NCBI GenBank assembly: GCA_033762735.1
Contig: JANRLJ010000176.1
Span: 1 to 64,000 of the forward strand
Length of the DNA: 64,000 bases
Source: JANRLJ01 sp033762735
Lineage (GTDB): Bacteria; Chloroflexota; Anaerolineae; Aggregatilineales; Phototrophicaceae
Direction: 5' to 3'
Of this stretch, positions 9,350 through 17,662 are shown in pieces. Both the position numbers and the translations under genes were made by a program. Position 1 is the stretch's first letter. Each line of letters begins with the position of its first letter. The notes beneath the pieces are model-generated. The model was not told the origin of the DNA. It worked only from the letters and a program-made list of their open reading frames with translations, and did not search any database.

Positions 9350-9370
9350 CAGGTTTCCTCTTGCGAGTAA

Positions 9371-9400
9371 AGCAGGGACACGGTATGCCGCATCCCTGCT
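9371..9400. repeat. REP-like palindrome, GGGACACGG family
   Basis: Imperfect inverted repeat with arms AGCAGGGA and TCCCTGCT and a central CACGGTATGCCG, just upstream of the HhH gene. Confidence 0.6.
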
Positions 9401-9506
9401 GATATAAGGTATTTCTAAGTACAAGCAAATTGAAATCGCGGGGTGAGAAGCATAGGCCTGAGTTCAAAAACTCATCGCTCATTGCTCATCGCTTCTTGTA
9501 CTGTAC

Positions 9507-11420
9507 TTAGTTCTCGCTGCCGATGCCTTTCAGCAGTTCGGCCAGTTCGTCATCGAGGAACAGGCTGCCGGTGCCGGTTCCCTTGCGGCGGCGCAGCACC
9601 TTATAGATCGTCTTGATCTCGGTGTGATCCTTCAGCTTATCAGGATCAGCCGGGCGCGGTTCACACTCGAAGACGTGCTTGACGGCCTCATAGGTGGCTT
9701 CACTGATGATGACCTCGCCGCGCACCCGGACGATGTTACCGCTGGAGTCGCGGTCGATGATCTTTTCAGCATGTTCCTGCATGATCTTGCAGATCGTCAT
9801 CGCTTCGCCCAGCGCGGCGAATTCCTTGCGATCAGCACTGCCCACGTTGCCCAGGAAAGCTGAAGCGGTGTGGACACCAATCCCATAGGCCAAACGCTGA
9901 TCGATAGGCGTAATCGGCACAATATCATGCAGCGCTTCCTGATCGAGCATGATGTTCATCGCCGCATTCACCGCCCGCACAGCATGATCGCTCTGTGGGT
10001 TCAACTGTGTGTTGTACAGCCCGGTCACGGCATCGCCCAGATATTTATCGACAATGCCTTCGAACAGGTTCACGCCGTCGCTGGCGACGCTCAGATACTT
10101 GTTGATGATCTCCATCAACTCCATTGGGCGATCCTTGTACTGGCTGCTGAAGGCGGTGAAGCCGCGAATGTCTGCGAACATCGCGGTGATTTCGCGTTCC
10201 TGCCCGCTGAGCGTGAGTTCATCCGCCCGCAGCAGCAGTTCCGGCGTGACGAAGCCCACCGCTTTAGAGAGGATGGCTTCGGCCTGTTTCTGCGCGGTCA
10301 GGTCTTCCAGCACCAGCGTCAGACCCTGTCCCTGGCCGACCGCGTTGCGCAGCGGATTCACCATCACGCGCCAGTAACGCTTGCCGCGCCCGGTGATGAC
10401 GGGTTCAAGTTCGATGTTTTCCTGCACACCGCTGGCAAGGACGCGCGTAAGCACCTCAAAGAAGGCTTCGCCCAACTGCGGCAGCAAATCCGCCAGGGTA
10501 TGGCCGACGGGCGCTTCCAGGCCGATGATGCGGGCGGCAGCCTGATTGCAGGTGGTGATCGTCCCGGTCGTATCCAGCGCCAGCAGACCGCTGGTGATCG
10601 AGTCGAAGATGTTGTTCATCCGGTCGCGCAGTTCCGTCACCTGGCTCAGCTGTTCGCGGGCGGATACAAACAACTGCGCGTTTTCGATGGCGACGGCGGC
10701 CTGGTTGCTGAACGCCTTCATCAGGTCGAGTTCCTGCTGGGAGAACAGCCCCGAAATGATGCGATTGTCGCAGTAGACCACGCCGATCACTTCCCCGCGC
10801 ACCTTCAGGGGTACAGCCAGGATGCTGCGCAGCGACAGACCGACCACGCTGTTCTGTCCCTGATAGCGGCTGTCATGGCTGGCATTTTCGGTGAGGACAG
10901 GCTCGCCTGTTTTGGCGACATCGCGCACGATGCTCTTGCTGATGACGAACTCGCCTTTGCGGTTGGGCGCATCATCCGTAATCAACTGGGAGCGGTCAAG
11001 GCCGCGCGCCACCTTGAACTGGTCGAATTCGCCCGTTTCCTTGTTTTTGAGCACGATGTAGCCGCGCTCCGCTCCGGTGATGGCGATCACGGTATCCATC
11101 ACCTGATTCAGCACTGTGTCCGTATCCAGGCTGGAATTAATCAGCGCGTAGTTATCGGCCAGCGCACGAAGCTGGCGCAGTTCCACCTGTGACCCGGCAA
11201 GCTGGCGCTGGAGTGAATCCAGGCGGGTTTTCAGGGTGCGCAGACCATCGAGCGAGGCGGGCGGCAGGTTCATGCCGCGAGCCTGGAGAATCTCGCGCTG
11301 GCTGCGGAGGAGTTCGATCAGATCGTTGGCTCGGTTGGAAAGCTGGCGCACATAATCATGGGTGGACATGCCCGGTGTGTGATTGTCGCCGTTGATCTTG
11401 CTGGTGGTGTCGTCGCTCAT
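9507..11420 (-). CDS. GAF-PAS class III nucleotide cyclase, metal-binding subunit (lacks Asn/Arg)
   Basis: 637 residues: N-terminal coiled coil (25-95), GAF domain (about 97-245), PAS domain (about 265-375) and class III cyclase domain (about 405-600). The two metal-binding aspartates are present: D417 in MFADIRGFT and D463 in KYLGDAV, with K459. The transition-state residues are not. Where the family has GDtvNlAaR, this protein has GEAMTICKI, giving T542 for Asn and I546 for Arg. Class III active sites form between two subunits, so a homodimer should be crippled. The start ATG overlaps the stop of the upstream paralogue by 4 bases, implying coupled translation. It probably synthesises cAMP or another cyclic nucleotide only as a heterodimer with that partner. 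The GAF and PAS ligands are unknown. Confidence 0.88.
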   Translation of the reverse strand: MSDDTTSKINGDNHTPGMSTHDYVRQLSNRANDLIELLRSQREILQARGMNLPPASLDGLRTLKTRLDSLQRQLAGSQVELRQLRALADNYALINSSLDTDTVLNQVMDTVIAITGAERGYIVLKNKETGEFDQFKVARGLDRSQLITDDAPNRKGEFVISKSIVRDVAKTGEPVLTENASHDSRYQGQNSVVGLSLRSILAVPLKVRGEVIGVVYCDNRIISGLFSQQELDLMKAFSNQAAVAIENAQLFVSAREQLSQVTELRDRMNNIFDSITSGLLALDTTGTITTCNQAAARIIGLEAPVGHTLADLLPQLGEAFFEVLTRVLASGVQENIELEPVITGRGKRYWRVMVNPLRNAVGQGQGLTLVLEDLTAQKQAEAILSKAVGFVTPELLLRADELTLSGQEREITAMFADIRGFTAFSSQYKDRPMELMEIINKYLSVASDGVNLFEGIVDKYLGDAVTGLYNTQLNPQSDHAVRAVNAAMNIMLDQEALHDIVPITPIDQRLAYGIGVHTASAFLGNVGSADRKEFAALGEAMTICKIMQEHAEKIIDRDSSGNIVRVRGEVIISEATYEAVKHVFECEPRPADPDKLKDHTEIKTIYKVLRRRKGTGTGSLFLDDELAELLKGIGSEN

Positions 11421-13177
11421 GTCGCCCTGAATACCTCGTGGATAATCACCGTGCCTTTGCCTTTGGCCGTGATCGGGTCGCGGTTTTCGATGCGAATCCG
11501 GCGGCTGGGGGCGATTTTCTCGATCTGGTCGCGTGTGGACTGGCTGATGAGGATTTGCCCGCGTCTGGCGTTTTCCTCTAAGCGTTTGGCGGTGTTGATG
11601 GTGTCACCGATGGCAGTGAACTCACGGCGGCGCAGGCTGCCCACGTTGCCCAGCGTGGCGATGCCCGTATTGATGCCCATGCAGTAGTAGGGCGATTCAG
11701 GCCGGATGCCAAGTTCCTGATACAGCCTGTGGAAGGTGTCGCGGATGTTGAGCGCCGCTTCCACCGCCCGCACGGCATGGTCGTCCATCGGGTTCAACTG
11801 GGTGTTGAACAGCCCCATGATGACGTTGCCCATGTACTTATCGATCACGCCCTCAGTGCTGTGCAGGCATTCGGTCGCCTTCGAGAGATAGACGTTCAGC
11901 CCTTCGACGATCTGCTGCGGACGGTAATGGTCGGGGAAGATGTAGAGCGGCAGCACGTTTACATAAATGCACGTCACCTGGCGCTGTTCACCGCCCAACG
12001 GCAGTCGGGAGATTTCATCCAGCTTAGCCACCATCTGCGGCGGCAGATATTTGTTAACGATGTTGAGCTGTTCCTCGCGTTTGCGCTGCTCGGTAAGATC
12101 ATCCAGCACCAGCGCCACGCCCTGGGTGCTCTGGTCTGCATCCTTGAGCGGGCTGAGCTTAATGTTGAGGAAGATGCGCCCACGTCCCGGAACTTCCATT
12201 TCCGCGTCCATCACCTGGCTTTCGGCCTCTTCCTGCACTTCGCTCAGGTGCTTGTCCAGGTCAGCGCTCACCCCCGGCAGAATCGCGCTCAGCCGATGGC
12301 CGATGGCCTGCTCCGGCGATTTGCCCAGGATAATCTCAGCAGCGCGGTTGAAGGTCTGTACCTGATTGCGCGTGTCGGTCGTGATAACGCCGCCGCCAAT
12401 CGAGGCGAACACGTTGTCCATCAGTTCCTTCATCCCGCCGATTTCCTCGGTGGCCTGCTGGATGCTGGTATAAAGGCGGGCATTTTCGATGGCGACGGCG
12501 GCCTGATTGGAAAACGCCGACAGCAGTGTTTTTTCACGTTCTTCAAAAACCCCGGAGCGCATCCGGTTATCGACATACACCACGCCGATGATATCGTCTT
12601 TATATTTGAGCGGCACACACAGCACCGAACGCAGCGTAAAGCGCGCGATGCTCACGTTGCCTTGCAGCCGTTCGTCCTTGTAGGCGTTGTCGGCCAGCAG
12701 CGGTTGTCCGGTTTCCAGCACATCACGGATGACCGAACTGCTGATTTCGGGGCCGTTTTCACCGCCATGTTTCGGCAGCAGTTCGCTTTCCCGCCCCACA
12801 AGGATGTTCAGATCGCCTGTCTCGTGATCCTTGAGGATGATGTAGCCGCGTTCCGCACCCGTCAGCGTAATCACGGTGTCCATCGCGCGGTTGAGCACTT
12901 CTTCAGGGTCAAGCGAGGAATTGGTCAGCGCAGAGGTATCGGCCAGCGAGCGGAGTTGGCTTAGCTCGGTCTGGTCGTTGACCATGCTGGCTTCCAGCTT
13001 CGAAATGTCGCTTTCGATGGCGGAAAGAGTCTGCATCACCAGCGGCGGCAGGCTCATCCCGCGCATCTTGAGCAGTTCACGCTGGCTTCGCAGGGAGGCC
13101 GCGATTTCTTCCACCAGGGTTTTGAGACGACGAAGTTCACCAATCGGCGTCGATTGTGGTTCGTTTGCATCCGCCAT
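11417..13177 (-). CDS. GAF-PAS class III cyclase homologue, Asn/Arg subunit (lacks metal Asp)
   Basis: 586 residues with the same order as the downstream gene: coiled coil (15-80), GAF (about 85-235), PAS (about 250-360), cyclase domain (about 395-580). Here both metal-binding aspartates are asparagine: N407 in IYVNVLPLY (family FADIRGFT) and N451 in KYMGNVI (family KxxGD). The substrate lysine K447 and the transition-state pair N528/R532 in GDTINTAKR are kept. This is the reciprocal of the neighbour's losses. The two proteins align end to end and come from a duplication. First gene of the pair; ends in an ATGA overlap with the next. Likely function is the complementing half of a heterodimeric cyclase, comparable to the C2 half of mammalian adenylyl cyclase. 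Confidence 0.88.
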   Translation of the reverse strand: MADANEPQSTPIGELRRLKTLVEEIAASLRSQRELLKMRGMSLPPLVMQTLSAIESDISKLEASMVNDQTELSQLRSLADTSALTNSSLDPEEVLNRAMDTVITLTGAERGYIILKDHETGDLNILVGRESELLPKHGGENGPEISSSVIRDVLETGQPLLADNAYKDERLQGNVSIARFTLRSVLCVPLKYKDDIIGVVYVDNRMRSGVFEEREKTLLSAFSNQAAVAIENARLYTSIQQATEEIGGMKELMDNVFASIGGGVITTDTRNQVQTFNRAAEIILGKSPEQAIGHRLSAILPGVSADLDKHLSEVQEEAESQVMDAEMEVPGRGRIFLNIKLSPLKDADQSTQGVALVLDDLTEQRKREEQLNIVNKYLPPQMVAKLDEISRLPLGGEQRQVTCIYVNVLPLYIFPDHYRPQQIVEGLNVYLSKATECLHSTEGVIDKYMGNVIMGLFNTQLNPMDDHAVRAVEAALNIRDTFHRLYQELGIRPESPYYCMGINTGIATLGNVGSLRRREFTAIGDTINTAKRLEENARRGQILISQSTRDQIEKIAPSRRIRIENRDPITAKGKGTVIIHEVFRAT

Positions 13178-13274
13178 GAGAGGTACACCGGAACGGTTAA
13201 CAATGATCTCTCATTATACACGAAAAGCCGAAGTGGGCTGTACGAACCCCCGTTTGTCGGTGGGAAAAAACAAA

Positions 13275-14049
13275 CTATCGCTTGGGGCCGATTACGCTGT
13301 CGAGGTATTCCACGTCCTTGCGCTTGGAGATGGCGATGTTTAATTTATTGGCAACCGTCCAGCGTAGGCCGAGGCGGTCACAGGTTTCGCAAAACAGGCG
13401 GCGAATATCGTCTGACGTGTTCGTGAAGAAGTAACGCGGATAGTTTTTACCGTTGACAATGTTCTGTGAACGAGAACCATCGGAGTGATACAACCCACGA
13501 AACAAGTCCAGCGGGTGTGCGTCTACAATCTTCTGCTGCCAGGCTTCCAAGTTGATGGGACGCAGATGCTTGGGGCCAATCCCAGATTGAGGAAACAGAG
13601 TCGGCAGATGTTTATAGTTCGTGGAGACATCCACGTAACCGTCTTCGGGGGTCAGCACCAGCGAGACTTTGTTTTGGGGAAGGATGAGCGCTATTGTTTG
13701 CTGGCAGGCTTCAATGATTTCGGGATATTTCTGGTCGAGACTGATTCGCAAACGATAGCTGCGCTGATTCTTATTCAGCACAATGCTGCCATCACCCAGG
13801 TATAAACCAAGCAGATAGGCATAGGCCTGTTGTGCGTTCGTTTCATATTGAATGCGTGAGAGTACCACTTCTGCCGTCGATTTTGACGCACGTTCCCGCT
13901 GGGCTTCCAGACCTGCCAAACTCTGGTAGCGTCGGATACAGTCACCCACAGTCCCACGCGGAATGCCAGTGATGCGTTCGATGTCTAACGTGGGTCTGCC
14001 CGTCTTCCCACAGTCGCAGAATGCGCTGATATTCCTCGTAGGTTCGCAT
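13275..14049 (-). pseudogene. HTH-LAGLIDADG protein, frameshifted tandem copy
   Basis: Starting from ATG at 14049 the first 19 codons (MRTYEEYQRIL...) match the neighbouring intact copy. One extra base near 13989 then throws the reading out of frame, with a stop soon after. Removing that base restores LDIERITGIPRGTV and joins the long downstream frame (13275-13949 open). The downstream part keeps both LAGLIDADG-like motifs, LLGLYLGDG and FRGLYHSDG. It may be a decayed copy, a sequencing error, or a protein translated from an internal start without its HTH. Confidence 0.75.
13276..13323. repeat. 48-bp direct repeat, copy 1
   Basis: Identical to 14056-14103. Both encode the C-terminal residues (DVEYLDSVIGPKR) and stop of the two tandem LAGLIDADG genes. 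Confidence 0.9.
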
Positions 14050-14054
14050 AAGGG

Positions 14055-14837
14055 TTATCGCTTGGGGCCGATTACGCTGTCGAGGTATTCCACGTCCTTG
14101 CGCCTGGAAACAAATACGCCTGCTGCTGTATGTGTTTCCTTACGATATGACCATTCCAAACCGAGGCGCGTACACACGTAACAGAAAAGCTGGATGATGT
14201 CGTTTGATTTGTTGGAGAACTGATAGCGGGGGTAATCCTTGCCATTGACGATGTTACTGAAACGGCTGCCGTCCGAATGATACAAACCGCGAAAGACTTC
14301 AAGAGGGTAAGCATCGACGATCTGAAGTTGCCATTCTTCTAACGCAATGGTGCGTTGATGTTTGCGGCTGCCATGTGCATGTTGCGGAAAGAGAGTCGGC
14401 CAGTGTTTATAATAGCAAGCGACGTAAGTACAGCCTTTGCCCTGTACGTGACCGACAATGTTATCAGGCAGTATCGTCGCAATCGCCTTTGTGCAGGAGT
14501 CAATAATCCCCGGATAGCGATCATCAAGGGCAATGCGGATCCGATACGAACGACCATTCTTCTGCAAATTGATGTATCCATCACCGAGATATAATCCCAG
14601 CAGATAGGCGTAGGCCTGCTTGACCGTCGGATTTTCTTTGATTGCAGTCAGTACAAGATCAGGGGTGGATTTAGAGGCGCGTTCCTGTTGTGCTTCCAGC
14701 CCTGCTAAATTTTCATAGCGCTGGATGCAGTCAATAATCGTGCGGCGGGGAATATCTGTAATTCTTGCGATACCTTTTTTGGTGTGTCCCTGTTCCCAGA
14801 GAGTGAGGATTCGTTGATATTCTTCGTAGGTTCTCAT
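14055..14837 (-). CDS. HTH-LAGLIDADG homing-endonuclease-like protein
   Basis: 260 residues. Residues 1-45 form a helix-turn-helix (EQGHTKKGIARITDIPRRTI, residues 15-34), followed by a LAGLIDADG-like domain with two motifs: YLLGLYLGDGYI (about 80-91), containing the acidic DG, and VFRGLYHSDGSR (about 178-189). Two motifs in one chain mean a pseudo-symmetric monomer, as in monomeric homing endonucleases or WhiA-like regulators. It is not inside an intron or intein, so it may act as a free-standing endonuclease or a regulator using the fold to bind DNA. The tandem partner immediately downstream shares most of the sequence and an identical 48-bp 3' end. There is no clear Shine-Dalgarno. Confidence 0.8.
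   Translation of the reverse strand: MRTYEEYQRILTLWEQGHTKKGIARITDIPRRTIIDCIQRYENLAGLEAQQERASKSTPDLVLTAIKENPTVKQAYAYLLGLYLGDGYINLQKNGRSYRIRIALDDRYPGIIDSCTKAIATILPDNIVGHVQGKGCTYVACYYKHWPTLFPQHAHGSRKHQRTIALEEWQLQIVDAYPLEVFRGLYHSDGSRFSNIVNGKDYPRYQFSNKSNDIIQLFCYVCTRLGLEWSYRKETHTAAGVFVSRRKDVEYLDSVIGPKR
14056..14103. repeat. 48-bp direct repeat, copy 2
   Basis: Identical to 13276-13323, at the 3' end of the intact LAGLIDADG gene. Confidence 0.9.
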
Positions 14838-14901
14838 GTGGTCTTCAACGCTTCAATTGACAGGTTGAACACCATTCTATATCATGCCTTGCATAGGAAA
14901 C

Positions 14902-14927
14902 AAAAAAGCCAGGTGAGAGACCTGACT
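14902..14927 (-). terminator. Rho-independent terminator of tRNA-Leu
   Basis: On the minus strand, an 8-bp stem AGTCAGGT/ACCTGGCT with a 5-nt loop is followed by six T, directly downstream of the tRNA-Leu 3' end. Confidence 0.85.
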
Positions 14928-14932
14928 TCTTG

Positions 14933-15017
14933 TACCGGTGGTGGGATTCGAACCCACATGTCCGCAAGGGACAATCGTTTTTGAGACGATTCTGTAAACC
15001 GGTTCCAGCACACCGGC
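14933..15017 (-). tRNA. tRNA-Leu(CAA)
   Basis: 85 nt with the long variable arm of class II tRNAs (TGTCCCTTGCGGACA). The acceptor stem is GCCGGTG/CACCGGT, the anticodon stem ATCGT/ACGAT encloses loop CTCAAAA (anticodon CAA, codon UUG) and the T arm is GTGGG TTCGAAT CCCAC. CCA is not encoded. Confidence 0.93.
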
Positions 15018-15088
15018 AATTTTACCTTAATGCTTTGTTGAAGTGGCGAACCTGGATGACATCATAAAACGAATTAGCGCGGTTGTCA

Positions 15089-15697
15089 ATGGCTGTCCAT
15101 GACGATGAACTTACCCTGATTCAAGCAGCACAGCGCGGCGATGTGAACGCCTTTAACGCGCTGGTGCTTCAACATCAAGACGCGGTGTATACGGCGGCCT
15201 ATCGCATCCTCGGCGATCCTGACTCGGCGGCGGATGTGGCGCAGGACGCCTTCATCAACGCCCACCGCAAGCTGGATACCTATCGCGGCGGGGTGTTCCG
15301 CGCCTGGCTGCTGCGGATTGCCTCGAACCTGGCCTATGACGCGCTGCGCTATGACTAGCGCCGCCCGGCCACCCATCTCGATGATCTGCCCGGCGGTGAA
15401 AGCGACGATGGCCCACCGCTGCCCGACAGCGCCGCAACCCCGGAACAGGTGGTCGCACAGCACGAACTCCAGAAGGCCATTCAGGACTGCATCAGCAGCT
15501 TGCAGGCCGATCAGCGCCTGGTGCTGGTCATGAGCGATGTGGAAGGCTTCAGCTATCAGGAAATTGCGGATAGCAGCGGTGCACAGCTTGGCACCGTCAA
15601 AAGCCGACTGAGCCGCGCCCGTGCCTCGGTGCGGCAGTGCTTGCAGGCCTTCCAGGAACTTTTACCCGCTGAATTTCGTCTTGCTCATGATGATTGA
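15089..15697 (+). pseudogene. ECF sigma factor interrupted by an in-frame TAG
   Basis: From ATG 15089 the frame encodes sigma region 2 (AFNALVLQHQDAVYTAAYRILGD as residues 20-42, then DVAQDAFINAHRKL) up to ALRYD, then TAG at 15356-15358. The same frame continues without shift through RRPATHLDDLPGG and region 4 (QRLVLVMSDVEGFSYQEIA, GTVKSRLSRAR) to a stop at 15697. A single base change would restore a normal about 200-residue ECF sigma factor. The anti-sigma-like gene follows directly. The call is a nonsense-mutated pseudogene. Readthrough, reinitiation at 15449 (GTG), or assembly error are alternatives. Confidence 0.8.
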
Positions 15698-15809
15698 AGG
15701 ATTTGGATGCGTGGGGGCATTCATGGCACTTCGCGTATTCACGCTGGGTGGGCACTCCCGCGCACGATGATTTTGACCCAACTCTGATGAATGTAGTCTG
15801 TGTGATGTG

Positions 15810-17066
15810 ATGTCCATCGAACCGAATTTGACCGACCAGGATTATGAACTTCTTTCCGCCTATCTCGACGGGGTGCTGGAAGAAGATGAACGGCAAAGGC
15901 TGGAAGCTCGCCTCGCGGCAGAGCCAGTCTTGCGCCGCGAATTGGCCGCGCTTCGGCAGACGGTGGCGCTCATCAATCAACTGCCGACGCTCAAAGCGCC
16001 GCGCAATTTCACGCTGCCTGTGACGGTGACGGAAACAAAGAGCGATATCAACGGCGGGAGCAGCACACAGCCCATACTGCAAGTGCTGCCCCCTGTTCAG
16101 CGCAGCGCACCCATCCGAGTCAACCCCGCGATCTCGATTCTGAGTGCGGCGGCGGCCGTGCTTGTCGTGTTCGCGCTGATCGGTCTGCTGCTGAGCGCGA
16201 CGAATACCCGTAACGATGAACCTGCGAATGTCTCGAACGTGGCTGCTGCGCCGACTGCGATAACTGAACCTACGCTGATGGATACCTTCTCGGCAGCAGC
16301 GGAGACGACAGACGACGATGCGGTAGTGGCCGAAGAAGAGGGTGCAGATGAAGCAGAAGCGGCGGCAGCTTCGGAACTCAGTGTGGGAACACCACCCGCC
16401 ACACCGACTCTGGAGGTCGCCTTCACCAACAGCGGCGAACTTTCCACCGCTGAACGGCTGACGGCGGTTGCGATTCCATTGACGGAACAGGCGCAGCAGG
16501 CGACCGCCGATGCCTACCAAATACTGCTGCTGACCGACCCCGCCGCCGCACCCCCGGCACCACCCGGTACGCCACTGCCTTTTAATGCGCCGTCAAACGC
16601 GCCGTTTGGACAGGGGGCTGGCGGAGCCGGGCAGGGTGGAGGCGGCAACGGTCAGGCGGAGGAAGAATTTTTCGGGGACGCGATTACCCTGACGCCGATG
16701 GGGACTCTTCCGGTCGAGGCCGGGGTAATGCAGGCGCCGATCATACAGGCCACACCCCTCCCCAGTGGTCTTCCGCTGGACAGTGCTTCACAGGTCGCGG
16801 GCGGCGTTCCCACTGCTTCGGCCTTCGCGTTCGCAGTACCGACAATGACAGCCGCGCCCGAAACCGCTCGTTCGGCGGAAGTGGCAGAGGCCGATGCGCC
16901 TGAAGCAGCCAGTCAGCCACAGATGCAGGCCGCGCCCTACCAGGCAGATGCACCGTTTGCTGCGCCGGAATCTGTACAGCGTACGCTGCCCTTGTTGCAG
17001 CTTATCGCCGACCGTGTGCTGCTGATCGTCAGGCTGTCGCTGGGACTGCTCGAATCTGCCCGGTAA
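15810..17066 (+). CDS. Membrane anti-sigma factor-like protein
   Basis: 418 residues from ATG 15810. Residues 8-65 (LTDQDYELLSAYLDGVLEEDE...) resemble the N-terminal anti-sigma/zf-HC2-like helix bundle but lack the HxxxCxxC zinc ligands. A transmembrane helix lies at about 108-132 (SILSAAAAVLVVFALIGLLL). Then comes a long Ala/Thr/Pro-rich low-complexity region with a Gly-rich stretch near 270, and a C-terminal hydrophobic helix (about 393-413). It lies 110 bp after the broken ECF sigma gene, so it is inferred to sequester that sigma factor at the membrane. If the sigma gene is dead, it has lost its partner. The extracytoplasmic part shows no known domain. Confidence 0.65.
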   Translation: MSIEPNLTDQDYELLSAYLDGVLEEDERQRLEARLAAEPVLRRELAALRQTVALINQLPTLKAPRNFTLPVTVTETKSDINGGSSTQPILQVLPPVQRSAPIRVNPAISILSAAAAVLVVFALIGLLLSATNTRNDEPANVSNVAAAPTAITEPTLMDTFSAAAETTDDDAVVAEEEGADEAEAAAASELSVGTPPATPTLEVAFTNSGELSTAERLTAVAIPLTEQAQQATADAYQILLLTDPAAAPPAPPGTPLPFNAPSNAPFGQGAGGAGQGGGGNGQAEEEFFGDAITLTPMGTLPVEAGVMQAPIIQATPLPSGLPLDSASQVAGGVPTASAFAFAVPTMTAAPETARSAEVAEADAPEAASQPQMQAAPYQADAPFAAPESVQRTLPLLQLIADRVLLIVRLSLGLLESAR

Positions 17067-17071
17067 GGAAC

Positions 17072-17581
17072 ATGGCTGAGCGCATCGCCAACTTCTGTCC
17101 AATTTGCGGTGAGTCTACTATACAGGCTGAGCGGTTCGGACGGCTGCGTCCGGTCTGCCCGGCCTGTGGGCATGTCGTCTTCTTTGATCCGAAAGTCGCG
17201 GTGGTCGCCTTTGTCCTGCGTGAGGGGTGTGTCCTGCTCATTCAGCGCAGCAGTGACGTAAGCGGCGCGGGCAAATGGGCACTGCCGGGCGGCTATGTGG
17301 AAGCGGATGAAGACCCGCGCGAGGCCATCCAGCGCGAAATGCTGGAAGAAACCGGGCTGCATGTCGAAATCGGCCCGGTGCTGGACGTGTTTTATGGCAG
17401 CACCGAGGGCGGCACAATCACGATTGCCTATACCGCCCATGTTAGAGATGGTGTCCTTACCCCCGGCGATGATGCCGCTGCGGTCGGCTGGTTCGCCCCT
17501 GATGCGCTGCCGGAACTGGTTTTCCTTTCGACCGAAACACTGGTCGCGCGGTGGATAACCGGGAACCCGCTTTATGAATAA
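17072..17581 (+). CDS. Nudix hydrolase with zinc ribbon (NudC-like)
   Basis: 169 residues. An N-terminal zinc ribbon CPICG...CPACG (residues 9-34) precedes a Nudix domain with the full box GGYVEADEDPREAIQREMLEE plus TGL (about residues 74-97, pattern Gx5Ex7REUxEExGU; key residues E79, R87, E88, E91, E92 approximately). It hydrolyses a nucleoside diphosphate linked to another moiety; the zinc ribbon plus Nudix order is as in NADH pyrophosphatase. It lacks the longer N-terminal domain of full NudC, so substrate is unproven. It starts five bases after the anti-sigma stop with TAAGGA as ribosome site, probably one operon. Confidence 0.88.
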   Translation: MAERIANFCPICGESTIQAERFGRLRPVCPACGHVVFFDPKVAVVAFVLREGCVLLIQRSSDVSGAGKWALPGGYVEADEDPREAIQREMLEETGLHVEIGPVLDVFYGSTEGGTITIAYTAHVRDGVLTPGDDAAAVGWFAPDALPELVFLSTETLVARWITGNPLYE

Positions 17582-17605
17582 ATCCGTTGGGATTAATGAT
17601 TGCTT

Positions 17606-17633
17606 GTACGGGCGACGTGCCCGTCGCCCCTGC
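17606..17633. repeat. REP-like palindrome, GGGCGACG family
   Basis: Imperfect inverted repeat GTACGGGCGACG/CCGTCGCCC between convergent genes. Related copies at 20059 and 36553. Confidence 0.65.
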
Positions 17634-17662
17634 GATTATATCGATTTGTTCTGTTTGACCTG

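Noticed and set aside
9870..11192. 440-codon open frame on the plus strand
   Set aside because: Antisense to the well-supported cyclase gene; His/Gln/Arg-rich composition without domains, a typical shadow of GC-rich coding DNA. The same applies to 6959-8134, 11729-12964 and 38420-39997.
4619..13177. Calling the cyclase/TIR neighbourhood a Pycsar system
   Set aside because: No cyclic-nucleotide-binding domain in the TIR protein, sensory GAF/PAS domains on the cyclases, and loose spacing. Kept only as a low-interest observation.
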